In this document: piece after piece, positions 1 to 7,175 of the stretch
How positions within the stretch are numbered: position 1 is the first letter of the stretch
How the letters are laid out: every line of letters starts with the position of its first letter
Assembly: GCA_030019325.1 (NCBI GenBank)
Contig: JASEFB010000007.1
Coordinates: forward strand, 1 to 30,603
Length of the DNA: 30,603 nt
Reading direction: 5' to 3'
Source of the DNA: an archaeon
GTDB lineage: Archaea > Halobacteriota > Syntropharchaeia > Alkanophagales > Methanospirareceae
Notes under the pieces: generated by a model
The model's database searches: none
The model's input: the letters and a program-made list of their open reading frames with translations, nothing else
Told to the model about the DNA's origin: nothing
Position numbers and translations under genes: made by a program

Positions 1-36
1 CTATACTATCTATCCATCGTCATGAACTTGGCACAC

Positions 37-225
37 TTATTCTGTGACGCCCCCTAAGTGATTGATAATAGTTTCCAAGGAAGGGCTATGAATCTCTTTA
101 TAAAGCATTGGAATAACTACCGCAACTGGTCGCTCGATAACTATATCCTCAAGTAACTTCTTCAATCTCTCCTCTTCAATACAAAAATCGTGTATCGTGG
201 CGATTTTATTTTGAATAAAATCCAT
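37..225 (-). CDS. Small hypothetical protein, 62 aa
   Basis: I do not recognise this protein. It is a short, mostly helical acidic/hydrophobic chain with no Cys, signal peptide or membrane segment. The reading frame can begin at a GTG at 234, but that codon lies inside the Shine-Dalgarno-like AGGTGAG. I chose the ATG at 225, which sits four bases after that motif. An AT-rich TTTATAAA-type TATA element about 50-60 bases upstream (around 279-288) supports independent expression. Upstream it abuts the broken msrA remnant on the other strand, so its promoter lies at the edge of a rearrangement. Its size would suit an antitoxin or another small regulator, but no partner gene is visible and no function is claimed. 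Confidence 0.5.
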   Translation of the reverse strand: MDFIQNKIATIHDFCIEEERLKKLLEDIVIERPVAVVIPMLYKEIHSPSLETIINHLGGVTE

Positions 226-295
226 AGAACTCACCTATCCCCCTCTCTTATAGTTCTCATCATATGTTACAATTAAGGTTTTATAAAGTTTATAG

Positions 296-484
296 AAATT
301 TTATCACACTGCAGAACAGGAAGCTGCGGCACGAGCCTCAAAAGAGAAGCTGCAACGATCCGGGAAATACAAAAGAGCTATCATAACGGAAATAAGGCCC
401 GCATCACAATTCTGGCGAGCGGAGGAGTATCATCAGCGGTATTTCGAGAAGCAGGGACTAACCTACTGCAATGTTGAAAAATAA
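296..484 (+). pseudogene. msrA: 3' remnant of peptide-methionine sulfoxide reductase MsrA
   Basis: Reading 299-484 in frame gives about 60 residues ending in TAA that match the C-terminal third of MsrA. They include FYHTAEQ, an ITEIRPASQFW stretch, and AEEYHQRYFEKQG followed by YCN. Intact MsrA (usually 160-200 residues) reduces methionine-S-sulfoxide with an N-terminal GCFW cysteine. That half is absent here: an in-frame TAG lies just upstream at 293-295 and there is no start codon or ribosome site. The surviving part shows no internal stop, so the truncation looks recent. The 5' breakpoint lies in the AT-rich sequence that now serves as promoter for the gene on the minus strand. Confidence 0.85.
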
Positions 485-532
485 TAAGAAAGGAAAGGTT
501 TTGTAGGTAATGAAAGCGGCAAGATAGGAGGG

Positions 533-1333
533 ATGAATGTGAAGCTCACGCAGGTAACCGTGCTCTTGGTTCTCCTCGCAGCAATTTTCATCCTGGGCTG
601 CATAACGCCCGAACCAGAACCAGGGATTACCGAAGCGGAAAGCAAGGAGATAGCACGAGTGTTTGTGGAGAACTCGCCCACCTACCAGTTTGACGGCTTT
701 GATTTGGAATATGATCAGACGGTTGTCTTGCGCTGTCCATACTGCTGGATGTTTGTTTTTGACTTCAAATCTCGGCACGCTGGTTACGGCAATCGGACAG
801 GCCAGGTGCTAGCTCAGGTGATCACGCCTCACACTGCGGTGGTTACAGTAATAAACGGTACTATAACAAGTGCGATACTTGATGACCGGTGGGACATGCT
901 CACGCAAACACCTGTGTCGGAATTTGACAGCCCTGGAGAAGCTCAGGCGGTGGAGATTGCAAAGACCTATGTCATGAACACGGACGATTACAAGAATTAC
1001 AACGGCAGGAATCTGAGCGTCACGAACGTTATCCAGGCACGATGCCCGGACTGCTGGCAAATCGAGCTGGAATTTTACCTGACCTCAGAGAAAGATCCTG
1101 AACGAACGGACAGGGCGACAGTTAAGATAACGCTCGATAACCGGGAGGTCGTTGACGTGCTCTACGCGCAGGGTGGTGTGCCTTCTGAACAGTTAACTTT
1201 TGAAGAAGCGATGGTAATAGCGCAAAACAGTACATGTGCACAAGAAGGAACGTTAACTGGTAACACGTGTAACCTGAATGAAACCGGTATTACAGAAACG
1301 GGAGAGAGCATGAATTTGTCTGAGACCCCCTGA
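533..1333 (+). CDS. Secreted lipoprotein with two tandem CPxCW-containing repeats
   Basis: The protein starts with a hydrophobic signal segment (residues 5-22) ending in a lipobox-like ILGC, so it is probably exported and anchored by lipid at Cys23. Two homologous repeats follow (about residues 32-125 and 135-215). Each has an IA.xxV.N helix, a YNG/FDG motif, a Cys-Pro-x-Cys-Trp knuckle (RCPYCW and RCPDCW) and a VxVxxxxV/I strand. This resembles PepSY-like lipoproteins common in methanogen-related archaea, but the function is unknown. The tail (about 225-266) contains two Cys and is low-complexity. An AGGAGGG at 526-532 touches ATG 533, so the GTG at 539, six bases away and keeping the whole signal peptide, may be the true start. 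No partner gene is evident. Confidence 0.75.
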   Translation: MNVKLTQVTVLLVLLAAIFILGCITPEPEPGITEAESKEIARVFVENSPTYQFDGFDLEYDQTVVLRCPYCWMFVFDFKSRHAGYGNRTGQVLAQVITPHTAVVTVINGTITSAILDDRWDMLTQTPVSEFDSPGEAQAVEIAKTYVMNTDDYKNYNGRNLSVTNVIQARCPDCWQIELEFYLTSEKDPERTDRATVKITLDNREVVDVLYAQGGVPSEQLTFEEAMVIAQNSTCAQEGTLTGNTCNLNETGITETGESMNLSETP

Positions 1334-1390
1334 AACTTGTATCTACAACTATTTATAGTACGTGCTGCTTTGTAAGTTTGAGTGATGGGA

Positions 1391-3037
1391 ATGAGATCTG
1401 AGGTATTAAAGAGAAATATCGAGACCTTACCGCATCGGGCGTTATTAATGTCTGCGGGCCTTAAAGCGGAAGATTTTGATTTAGATAAGCCATTCATAGG
1501 AGTTGCAAATAGTTATAACAATATTGTTCCCGGGCATATCCATTTGAACGAACTAACCCGAGAAGTAAAAAGGGGAATTCTAGATGCAGGCGGCGTTCCC
1601 TTAGAATGGGGTGTCCCCGCGGTTTGCGATGGTATTGCAATGTTTGTAGAGATGAGGCTCAGCCTACCCAGCAGAGAGCATATTGCGGATAACATAGAAA
1701 TCATGACCTTATCGCACTCGTTAGACGGGTGGGTTGGTATCACCAACTGTGATAAAATTACCCCCGGCATGTTAATGGCTGCGGGGCGTCTTAATTTACC
1801 CGCAATTATGCTTACCGGCGGACCAATGAAGGCAAATGTCATAGAAGGAAAGAAACATCACCCGATTGAAGGATTTGGTCTTGTGGGTCAGGTTAAAGGT
1901 GGTAAGATGACCGCGGAGGAAGCTGAACAATTTCTGCCCTCCATGGTCTGCGGGGCAGGTTCCTGTGTAGGTCTTTATACCGCAAATACCATGGCGACGG
2001 TTACTGAGGTATTAGGCATGTCACTCACACGCTGTGCGACTACCTTAGCGATCGATCCGTTAAAGAGAAAGCAAGCGTATGAAACTGGTAAACGAATTGT
2101 GGCATTAGTGAAAGAGGATCGCAAGCCACGCGACATCATGACCGAGCATGCGTTTGAGAACGCTATTCGAGTGGATATGGCAATGGGCGGCTCAACCAAT
2201 ACGGTGTTACACATACCCGCGATAGCCAGAGAGGCGGGTGTTGATATCGATATCGATATGTTTGATTCGATTTCGAGAGAAACGCCGAATTTATGTAAGA
2301 TTATTCCCGCAGGACCGCATGAGATGGCGGATATTGACCGTGCGGGTGGCATCCCTGCGGTTCTCAACCGATTAAAAGATTGGATAAAAGATTCTCCAAC
2401 GGTGAATGGAAAATCGATAAAGGTGATAGCAACAGAAGGAAAGGTCTTGGATGACGAGGTTATTCGAACGCTGGATAACGCATACTTCCCGGAAGGGGGG
2501 ATAGCGGTATTAAAAGGGAACATCGCACACAGCTCGGTCATAAAGCAAACTGCGGTTGATGAAGACATGATGGTTCATTCAGGCCCTGCTAAGGTTTTTT
2601 ATACCGAAAAGGAGTTACTCGATGCGATTGAAGCGCGTGGGATTGCGGAGGGCGATGTGGTAGTCTTGTCATTCCAGGGGCCTGCGGGAGCACCGGGCAT
2701 GCCCGAAATGCTCACGCCAACCGATGCGATAATGGGAGCGGGGTATAAACGGGTAGCCTTAATTACTGATGGTCGATTCTCAGGTGGCACGTCAGGACCA
2801 TGCATTGGTCATGTTGAGATGGAAGCGTATAATGGCGGAGCAGTCGGTGCCATACAGGATGGCGATATTATTGAGATCGATATTCCAAAGAGAACGCTCA
2901 ATGTGAAATTGAGCGATGTAGAGATTAAAGAACGACTAAAGAAGGTTAAAGCACCAGACCGAAAACTGACGCCGCTCTTAGAATCGTACCGAGAGAAGTT
3001 CACCGGCATCAATTGTTATGGGAAAAAAATTGAATAA
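1391..3037 (+). CDS. ilvD: Dihydroxy-acid dehydratase
   Basis: IlvD converts 2,3-dihydroxyisovalerate and its methylvalerate homologue to 2-keto acids, the third common step of valine, leucine and isoleucine synthesis, in the cytosol. At about 548 residues it is full length. Signatures are VPGHIHL (about residue 46), NCDKITPGM with Fe-S ligand Cys120, CGAGSCVGLYTANTM (Cys187/Cys192), AMGGSTNTVLH and GRFSGGTSGPCIGH with the catalytic-region Ser. The VPGHIHL form, lacking the first Cys of the [2Fe-2S] type, suggests an oxygen-sensitive [4Fe-4S] enzyme; that is inference. Upstream in-frame GTG 1382 and ATG 1385 are possible, but family members start like MRSE, so ATG 1391 is chosen. A TATA-like ctatttatagta lies near 1345-1357. 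It is monocistronic, away from other ilv genes. Confidence 0.96.
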   Translation: MRSEVLKRNIETLPHRALLMSAGLKAEDFDLDKPFIGVANSYNNIVPGHIHLNELTREVKRGILDAGGVPLEWGVPAVCDGIAMFVEMRLSLPSREHIADNIEIMTLSHSLDGWVGITNCDKITPGMLMAAGRLNLPAIMLTGGPMKANVIEGKKHHPIEGFGLVGQVKGGKMTAEEAEQFLPSMVCGAGSCVGLYTANTMATVTEVLGMSLTRCATTLAIDPLKRKQAYETGKRIVALVKEDRKPRDIMTEHAFENAIRVDMAMGGSTNTVLHIPAIAREAGVDIDIDMFDSISRETPNLCKIIPAGPHEMADIDRAGGIPAVLNRLKDWIKDSPTVNGKSIKVIATEGKVLDDEVIRTLDNAYFPEGGIAVLKGNIAHSSVIKQTAVDEDMMVHSGPAKVFYTEKELLDAIEARGIAEGDVVVLSFQGPAGAPGMPEMLTPTDAIMGAGYKRVALITDGRFSGGTSGPCIGHVEMEAYNGGAVGAIQDGDIIEIDIPKRTLNVKLSDVEIKERLKKVKAPDRKLTPLLESYREKFTGINCYGKKIE

Positions 3038-3353
3038 CGTCGGAAATATTTTTTCAATTAATGCAAAGGTTTATCTATTATACCCTATCACTATGAAATG
3101 GGGAGAGTTGTGAAATAGCTCGACAATCCCATTTTTTCAACTTCTCCCCTTTTCTTCCATCTTCGTCTCGATTTTGATTTTTATAATTTGACGTGATATA
3201 CCATCAGTTGAGGTGATTCTATGAAATTATAGCCAACCATAGCGACCCAAACCCTCTATAAGCTTCCCTGATGTAATATATCCCCCCATGCTGTTCACCA
3301 GTGAAGGTTATCCTGATCCGATCACGATAATAATTGCTGGACCATCCATACAT
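3038..3353. other. Gene-free spacer after ilvD, with inverted repeat and an orphan start site
   Basis: No convincing gene is present in these 316 bases. The spacer contains an imperfect inverted repeat, GGGGAGAGTTG at 3100-3110 and CAACTTCTCCCC at 3138-3149, followed by TTTTC. This may be the ilvD terminator, or a small RNA, since a tttatctattatacc TATA-like element precedes it at about 3070. Further on, an AT-rich promoter-like stretch (3178-3200) leads to GAGGTGAT at 3210-3217 and an ATG at 3221, but the frame stops after three codons at 3230-3232. Confidence 0.4.
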
Positions 3354-3722
3354 TCATACTTTCTTCTTTTTCTTCCTCTTCTTTTCCTTTGGTGGCAACG
3401 AAGATACGTAGCGTATTGATTTTGTTAACAACTCTTTGAAGATTTCTGGATTGGTATAGATATTAGGAGGAATGACTACGTATTCTTTCATAATTCTACC
3501 TGGCATTGGTTCAAAAGGTTTGATCCCCTCATATTTCGTTAGCGCATTTTCTTTATCATCTGCGGCCAATCGTAGAAATAGGTCTTCCTGATGGACTCCT
3601 ATAAACATATTGTTGTTAATGAAGTATACAGGGTATCCAAACATTTTTCTTGATTGACACTCAACATCCTTTAAATTCTCTGAGAGAAAATTAACTAATT
3701 CCTCAGTTGCAATCGCTATCAT
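3354..3722 (-). CDS. TfoX/Sxy N-terminal-domain protein
   Basis: A 122-residue protein spanning the TfoX N-terminal domain. Family marks are KMFGYPVYFINNNMFIGVH (about residues 27-45), the FLRL strand, PFEPMPGR and MKEYVVIPP. The domain is small and alpha/beta. In bacteria it occurs in competence regulators, but most stand-alone archaeal copies have no known role, so no competence function is claimed. The C-terminal 15 residues are almost all Lys/Arg (KKRKKKKK), a possible nucleic-acid-binding tail. A GTG at 3728 overlaps the GGAG ribosome site; ATG 3722 is spaced correctly and is chosen. The gene is transcribed away from the truncated membrane-protein gene behind it. Confidence 0.8.
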   Translation of the reverse strand: MIAIATEELVNFLSENLKDVECQSRKMFGYPVYFINNNMFIGVHQEDLFLRLAADDKENALTKYEGIKPFEPMPGRIMKEYVVIPPNIYTNPEIFKELLTKSIRYVSSLPPKEKKRKKKKKV

Positions 3723-3802
3723 AAACACTCCTACCGCTAGTAGCGCATGCTCCCAATTGCTCTTTGTGCTATCCCTATCTTCACTATATCAGATGAGTGG
3801 AT

Positions 3803-4054
3803 TTATTTCCTCAGGAGTAAACCAACCAGGAGTGGAGCGATGAACACGGTTACCAATACGAAAATCCATAATCTCCCTTTGAGTATATTGTAATTAGCAA
3901 GTAATGTGTCCCAGGATTCACCCCTCCCATAGTGAAAGAAGATAAATTCGAATAAAACGGTTAATATCACCCAGAAGGTCCCAATCAAAAGTAAATCGGT
4001 CGTCGTGTATGCAATATTCACGTTACTGAGAAAGAGAAAAATTATCATAATCAC
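3803..4054 (-). CDS. Small membrane protein, probably N-terminally truncated
   Basis: The 83 residues form two or three membrane helices (about 2-17, 19-40 and 62-80). Between them is a conserved-looking segment, FEFIFFHYGRGESWDTLL followed by NYNILKGRLW. From memory, this pattern is the C-terminal half of a family of four-helix membrane proteins of about 130-150 residues with unknown function. Here the N-terminal helices are missing and the chain starts within an ill-fitting MIMIIFLFLS. The 5' end lies 27 bases from the start of the broken uspA gene on the opposite strand, so one deletion or rearrangement may have cut both. Start codons are weak (GTG 4054 or ATG 4048, no clear ribosome site). 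It may be a pseudogene. Confidence 0.5.
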   Translation of the reverse strand: MIMIIFLFLSNVNIAYTTTDLLLIGTFWVILTVLFEFIFFHYGRGESWDTLLANYNILKGRLWIFVLVTVFIAPLLVGLLLRK

Positions 4055-4080
4055 AAATTAAAAAAGAAGGCACAAGGAGA

Positions 4081-4306
4081 ATGACAACCGAGTTTGAAAG
4101 GATAATAGTACCAGTAGATGGATCCGAAGTAGCGAAAAAAGCTCGTCGAAGGGCACCCGGTTGAGGAGATTATAAAAGAAGCAAAAGAGGATGATCTGAT
4201 TGTAATGGGGAGTAAAGGAAGGACAGGACTTGATAGATTACTCATGGGCAGTGTTGCTGAAAGCGTTACACGTCATGCTTCATGCCCTGTAATGATTGTG
4301 AAGTAG
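4081..4306 (+). pseudogene. Universal stress protein (UspA family) with internal deletion
   Basis: A good AAGGAG (4073-4078) precedes ATG 4081, and the first 20 residues are a normal UspA beta strand, FERIIVPVDGSEVAKKA. The frame then runs to a TGA at 4162. From about 4148, in another frame, the C-terminal 53 residues of the same family continue to TAG 4306: HPVEEIIKEAKEDDLIVMGS, then GRTGLDRLLMGSVAE and the terminal SCPVMIVK. The nucleotide-binding G-x2-G-x9-G-S region is retained. About 70-80 residues in the middle are missing and the frames no longer match, so the gene cannot make a whole domain. UspA proteins normally bind ATP or respond to stress as dimers. The junction is near 4142-4150. 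Confidence 0.85.
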
Positions 4307-4411
4307 ATCAAATAACCCACTTGATGTAAAAAATCTACTGAGATGAGGTGCTCTTTTCGAACACTCAGAGAAATCGCCTTTGAAAACCCTTCTTCTCACT
4401 GATTCTTTCAG

Positions 4412-4434
4412 AGCCGCTTCGGGATTTTCGGGTT
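4412..4434. repeat. Copy 1 of an imperfect direct repeat flanking the ArsR-type gene
   Basis: AGCCGCTTCG, then a short variable stretch ending TTTTCGGGTT. A second copy in the same orientation lies at 4980-5001, with two substitutions and one missing G. Both copies are preceded by an AACCCTTC-containing stretch. The repeats bracket the ArsR-type gene about 570 bases apart. The rest of the spacer 4307-4534 contains nothing I can call a gene. Confidence 0.45.
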
Positions 4435-4534
4435 TATTGTAGCGAATAGCTTAAATTAAAATGATCAAAAGGAAAATCCCCGAGTTTGAGATTAAATTTG
4501 AGGAGTTTTTGAAATGAAGTGGAAATGGATGGAG

Positions 4535-4828
4535 TCAAAGCTTCTTTTTAAGCTCTGAAATCAGATCCTCTATTTTCCCGTTCACCCAGTATTTCCTTAT
4601 CGCTTTTCCCCTTGACTTCGGGTGTTCCGATATTTCGTATTTACTGCTCACGAAACCATATTCCTCTAAGGTAAGCAGATGGTAAGAGACGAGACGTCTT
4701 TCTTCTCCCATCGCTTTGGCTATTTCATTTATGTGCATTGGCTTTTCAGCAAGCAACTCCGCTATCCTAAACCTTATCGGATGCAAGAGCACGTGAGCAT
4801 CCCTTACTAAACTATCTTTGTTCTCCAT
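4535..4828 (-). CDS. ArsR-type winged-helix transcriptional regulator
   Basis: A 97-residue one-domain DNA-binding protein. Residues 10-80 form a winged helix: LLHPIRFRIAELLAEKPMHI (helix 1), the recognition region INEIAKAMGEERRLVSYHLL, then LEEYGFVSSKYEI and a wing with KSRGKAIRKYWV. No metal-binding CxC is present, so an arsenic or metal sensor is not supported; it is an ArsR-like fold with unknown ligand. A consensus archaeal element (AATCCTTAAATACC on the coding strand) lies about 31 bases upstream of the ATG, giving an almost leaderless transcript. Direct repeats flank the gene. Candidate targets are the neighbouring membrane-protein gene or itself. Confidence 0.8.
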   Translation of the reverse strand: MENKDSLVRDAHVLLHPIRFRIAELLAEKPMHINEIAKAMGEERRLVSYHLLTLEEYGFVSSKYEISEHPKSRGKAIRKYWVNGKIEDLISELKKKL

Positions 4829-4852
4829 GCCACTTTTTCTCTTAAAGCTCGT

Positions 4853-4866
4853 GGTATTTAAGGATT
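4853..4866 (-). promoter_or_regulatory. BRE/TATA promoter of the ArsR-type gene
   Basis: The minus-strand sequence AATCCTTAAATACC fits an archaeal BRE plus TATA box. It is centred about 31 bases before ATG 4828, which predicts a transcript starting within a few bases of the start codon. Confidence 0.6.
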
Positions 4867-5163
4867 ATTCAAATATTTTCCCCATACAGGATTTTGATAT
4901 TCACAAAGAAATTCGTTGAATGATAAAATCAGCTCTAAGAAGAAATAAGGAAAAGGGGCTCTTTAAACCCTTCCTTCATAGCCGCTTCGAGTTTTTCGGT
5001 TCTTTGCCGAACAAAAATTCCTGCTTTTGCTTTTCCTGCTGTGGGGTATTTCGAATGGGAAATACCCGGCTCTTCGTACTTCTCGAAAGATAATTTGATA
5101 GGCTAAATATTTTTTAAATCTTCCAAAAATTATTTGAGTTTATGCTTAATTATAGAATACACT
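4867..5163. other. Spacer with a second repeat copy and a perfect hairpin
   Basis: No gene is supported. The spacer contains the second direct-repeat copy (4980-5001) and a perfect 9-base stem, GGGTATTTC at 5044-5052 and GAAATACCC at 5059-5067, with a six-base GAATGG loop. An AT-rich aaatattttttaaat near 5105-5119 is the likely promoter of the membrane-protein gene starting at 5164. The hairpin lies upstream of that promoter, so it is more likely an operator, the end of an older transcript or a mobile-element scar than a leader structure. Confidence 0.4.
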
Positions 5164-6072
5164 ATGAATATTGAAAGCGTTGACTTTAATCTTATAGCCC
5201 AGAACCTTAAAGGGTTCTTTTTTAACCAATTTTGGCCGGCCGTAATGAAACTCGATCCGGTTTCGATTGCCCTGCTGGGCACAGCGCTAATCATACCAGT
5301 AGTTCTGCTGTTTTTGGTTGTAAAAATCTGCGCCTGGATTCTTTCGCTTGTAAAGAGGTTCATATTGTTCCTCATCGTCGTTATATCCCTTGGAGGGTTT
5401 TTACTCCAGTTCCAGGAAGACTTGCTTGCTGAGCCACCCAACTACCCCCTGATTGCCGTCGGCGTGTTTGGCGCAATCTTTGCAGTGATTGCCCTGGGAA
5501 TTTCCATTCTTTCGCTCAAGAAACACTGGGCTGAAACACGGGCTCTAAAGGCAAAGGACGTTAAAGAGGTTATAAAGAAGGCAGTAGCGGAGGAGCTGAA
5601 AGAGGAGCTTGAGAAGAAAGCAATGGTCGAAGCCGCAATAGGAATCACGCCAACACAGATTCAGCAGCCGCAATTGTTTACAAAGCAGGCGCTTGACCCC
5701 AGAAACATTCGCAAAAGCTTTCATGACAGGTCATTGCTGGCGGTTCTGAGCTATATCATTGTTGCTGAGTTCGGCGTATTCAGCTCGGTTACAGTTGCTG
5801 CCCCTAACAGCACGGTCGGCTTAGGGTTGTTTGTAGCATTCATGTTGGCAGCATTCATATTCATAAAGACCACCTACCACAGCTATGCTGTCGGGATAAG
5901 GCATTTAGTGATAGGTGGAATTTTTGGTATAGTTCTCTCTATAGGCCTAGGCCACGTATGGGTAGGAACGCCGCTGGAAATGCTTCTCTCACTCGGATAC
6001 TTCGCAACCAACAGCTTGGTTGCGTTCATAACAGGCTTAGCGGTAAGCCTGTTCATGGGCAGCAAGGGATAG
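5164..6072 (+). CDS. Multi-pass membrane protein of unknown function, 302 aa
   Basis: I do not recognise this family. Three hydrophobic helices lie at about residues 24-50, 53-72 and 78-102. A charged, strongly helical stretch follows (about 103-150, rich in KEVIKKAVAEELKEELEKK) and is probably a cytoplasmic coiled coil. A Gln/Pro-rich linker and four more helices follow (about 188-212, 214-233, 238-260 and 268-297). The layout, two membrane blocks joined by a coiled coil, suggests an oligomeric membrane protein; there are no obvious transport or enzymatic motifs. An upstream TTG at 5134 also keeps the frame, but ATG 5164 has the better distance from the TATA-like sequence. It is monocistronic, followed by an AT-rich spacer. 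Confidence 0.75.
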   Translation: MNIESVDFNLIAQNLKGFFFNQFWPAVMKLDPVSIALLGTALIIPVVLLFLVVKICAWILSLVKRFILFLIVVISLGGFLLQFQEDLLAEPPNYPLIAVGVFGAIFAVIALGISILSLKKHWAETRALKAKDVKEVIKKAVAEELKEELEKKAMVEAAIGITPTQIQQPQLFTKQALDPRNIRKSFHDRSLLAVLSYIIVAEFGVFSSVTVAAPNSTVGLGLFVAFMLAAFIFIKTTYHSYAVGIRHLVIGGIFGIVLSIGLGHVWVGTPLEMLLSLGYFATNSLVAFITGLAVSLFMGSKG

Positions 6073-6216
6073 ACAAAATACTGAATAAACTTTTGCCATG
6101 CACAACTCGACGCTCATCATCGAAAACGACAAAAGCCCCAATGAATGCGCTATTTTCAAATGCGTTAAATGATTAATTTTTAACTACTTAAAACTTCACG
6201 TTAGTCGAAAGTAATT

Positions 6217-6894
6217 TTACGTTTTGTAATACCCTGCTTCTTTCAAGATCTTTACCACATCCTCATTCTCGAGGTCGTACCACTTTTTATACGCATCAGC
6301 AACCGCAAATGTTCTTCCCTCCCGGATATTCAAACAAACAATCTTGTCAACTTCGGTGCTCATCATTTGGATAGCACTCATCGATGCGGTTGGAACAGCA
6401 ATGATGATCTCGGTTGGCTCCTTCTTCTTCAACGAGAGGATTGCTACAAGCATCGTAAATCCAGATGCAATGCCGTCGTCCACCACGATTGCTGTTTTCC
6501 CCGAGAGATCAGGGAACGGCTTTTGGCCGCGAAACAGCCTCACTCTCTTCTCAATCTCTTCTTTCTCCTCCGCTATACAACGGTCAATCTCGTTCTGCGT
6601 TAGCCCGAGGAGCGCTAACAGAGGTTCATTAAACCGGATCGTTCCATCCCACGAGACCGCACCGAACCCCGCTTCTCTATTCCACGGTATATGAATCTTT
6701 CTCACGACTAAAACGTCAAAAGGAACCTGTAACCGCTTTGAGAGCACAGCAGCAACCGGAACACCACCGGCGGGTATAGCGAATAGGACACTATCCTTTC
6801 CCGTATATTCCGCCAGCTTTTCAGCCAACAGCGTACCGGCATGATCACGATCTTCGAATACAAATGTTCGGTTTCTCAGTCGCGGGTCTTCAAT
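6217..6894 (-). CDS. Phosphoribosyltransferase-domain protein, N-terminus frameshifted
   Basis: A type I PRTase fold protein of the group with an N-terminal F.DR.xAG..LA segment. Visible are FEDRDHAGTLLAEKLA, IPAGGVPVAAVLSKRL (substrate loop), LVVRKIHIPWNREAGFGAV and the PRPP loop VVDDGIASGFTM, ending with a conserved tail. Substrate specificity is unknown. The first standard codon giving an open frame, TTG 6828, falls after the conserved FEDRDHAG and cannot be the real start. The frame continues upstream to ATT 6894, which follows GAGGAG and could be a rare start. Alternatively ATG 6916 opens MDEVRR in another frame; deleting one A near 6898-6900 would join it to LIEDPRLRNR. A one-base frameshift or sequencing error is the simpler explanation. 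Confidence 0.8.
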   Translation of the reverse strand: MEDPRLRNRTFVFEDRDHAGTLLAEKLAEYTGKDSVLFAIPAGGVPVAAVLSKRLQVPFDVLVVRKIHIPWNREAGFGAVSWDGTIRFNEPLLALLGLTQNEIDRCIAEEKEEIEKRVRLFRGQKPFPDLSGKTAIVVDDGIASGFTMLVAILSLKKKEPTEIIIAVPTASMSAIQMMSTEVDKIVCLNIREGRTFAVADAYKKWYDLENEDVVKILKEAGYYKT

Positions 6895-7036
6895 AAGTTC
6901 TCCTCACTTCATCCATTTTGTGGGATATGATCAAAATTTAAGACATCGGTAATTAAAACATTACAGATTTAGCATAGCAGTTTTTGATATTAATTCTTCT
7001 TATTTTTCGCTCGATGCCCGCAGGTGTGTAGTTTGT

Positions 7037-7056
7037 TGTACTTTCTTTGTAGTACA
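7037..7056. promoter_or_regulatory. Inverted repeat TGTACT-N8-AGTACA
   Basis: Six bases repeat perfectly in inverted orientation around an 8-base spacer, 80 bases before the histone TATA box and downstream of nothing on either strand. The 20-base span fits a dimeric regulator's operator. It lies in the 258-base spacer between the divergent phosphoribosyltransferase and histone genes, which otherwise holds only their promoters. Confidence 0.3.
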
Positions 7057-7128
7057 CTTTAGCTTTTGAAGAAGGGGGTCGGAAGATACCCATTCATTGT
7101 TTTCGTTAATTAAAAAAGCCTGATAAAC

Positions 7129-7147
7129 CGAAAAGCTTATATATACC
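7129..7147 (+). promoter_or_regulatory. Histone copy 1 promoter (BRE/TATA)
   Basis: CGAAAAGCTTATATATACC is a textbook archaeal BRE/TATA element, about 35 bases before ATG 7176. It is repeated identically before histone copy 2, together with the next 15 bases of leader. The AAAAGCTTATATAT core also occurs in front of the operon regulator at 12743. Confidence 0.85.
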
Positions 7148-7175
7148 CTCCTATTACCGTAGCATAGTGATAAAA

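Noticed and set aside
1975..2568. 197-residue minus-strand frame inside ilvD
   Set aside because: It is the antisense shadow of conserved ilvD codons and resembles no protein.
4338..4368. CTGAG/CTCAG pairing considered as a terminator for uspA
   Set aside because: Only five bases pair, the loop is long and no T-run follows.
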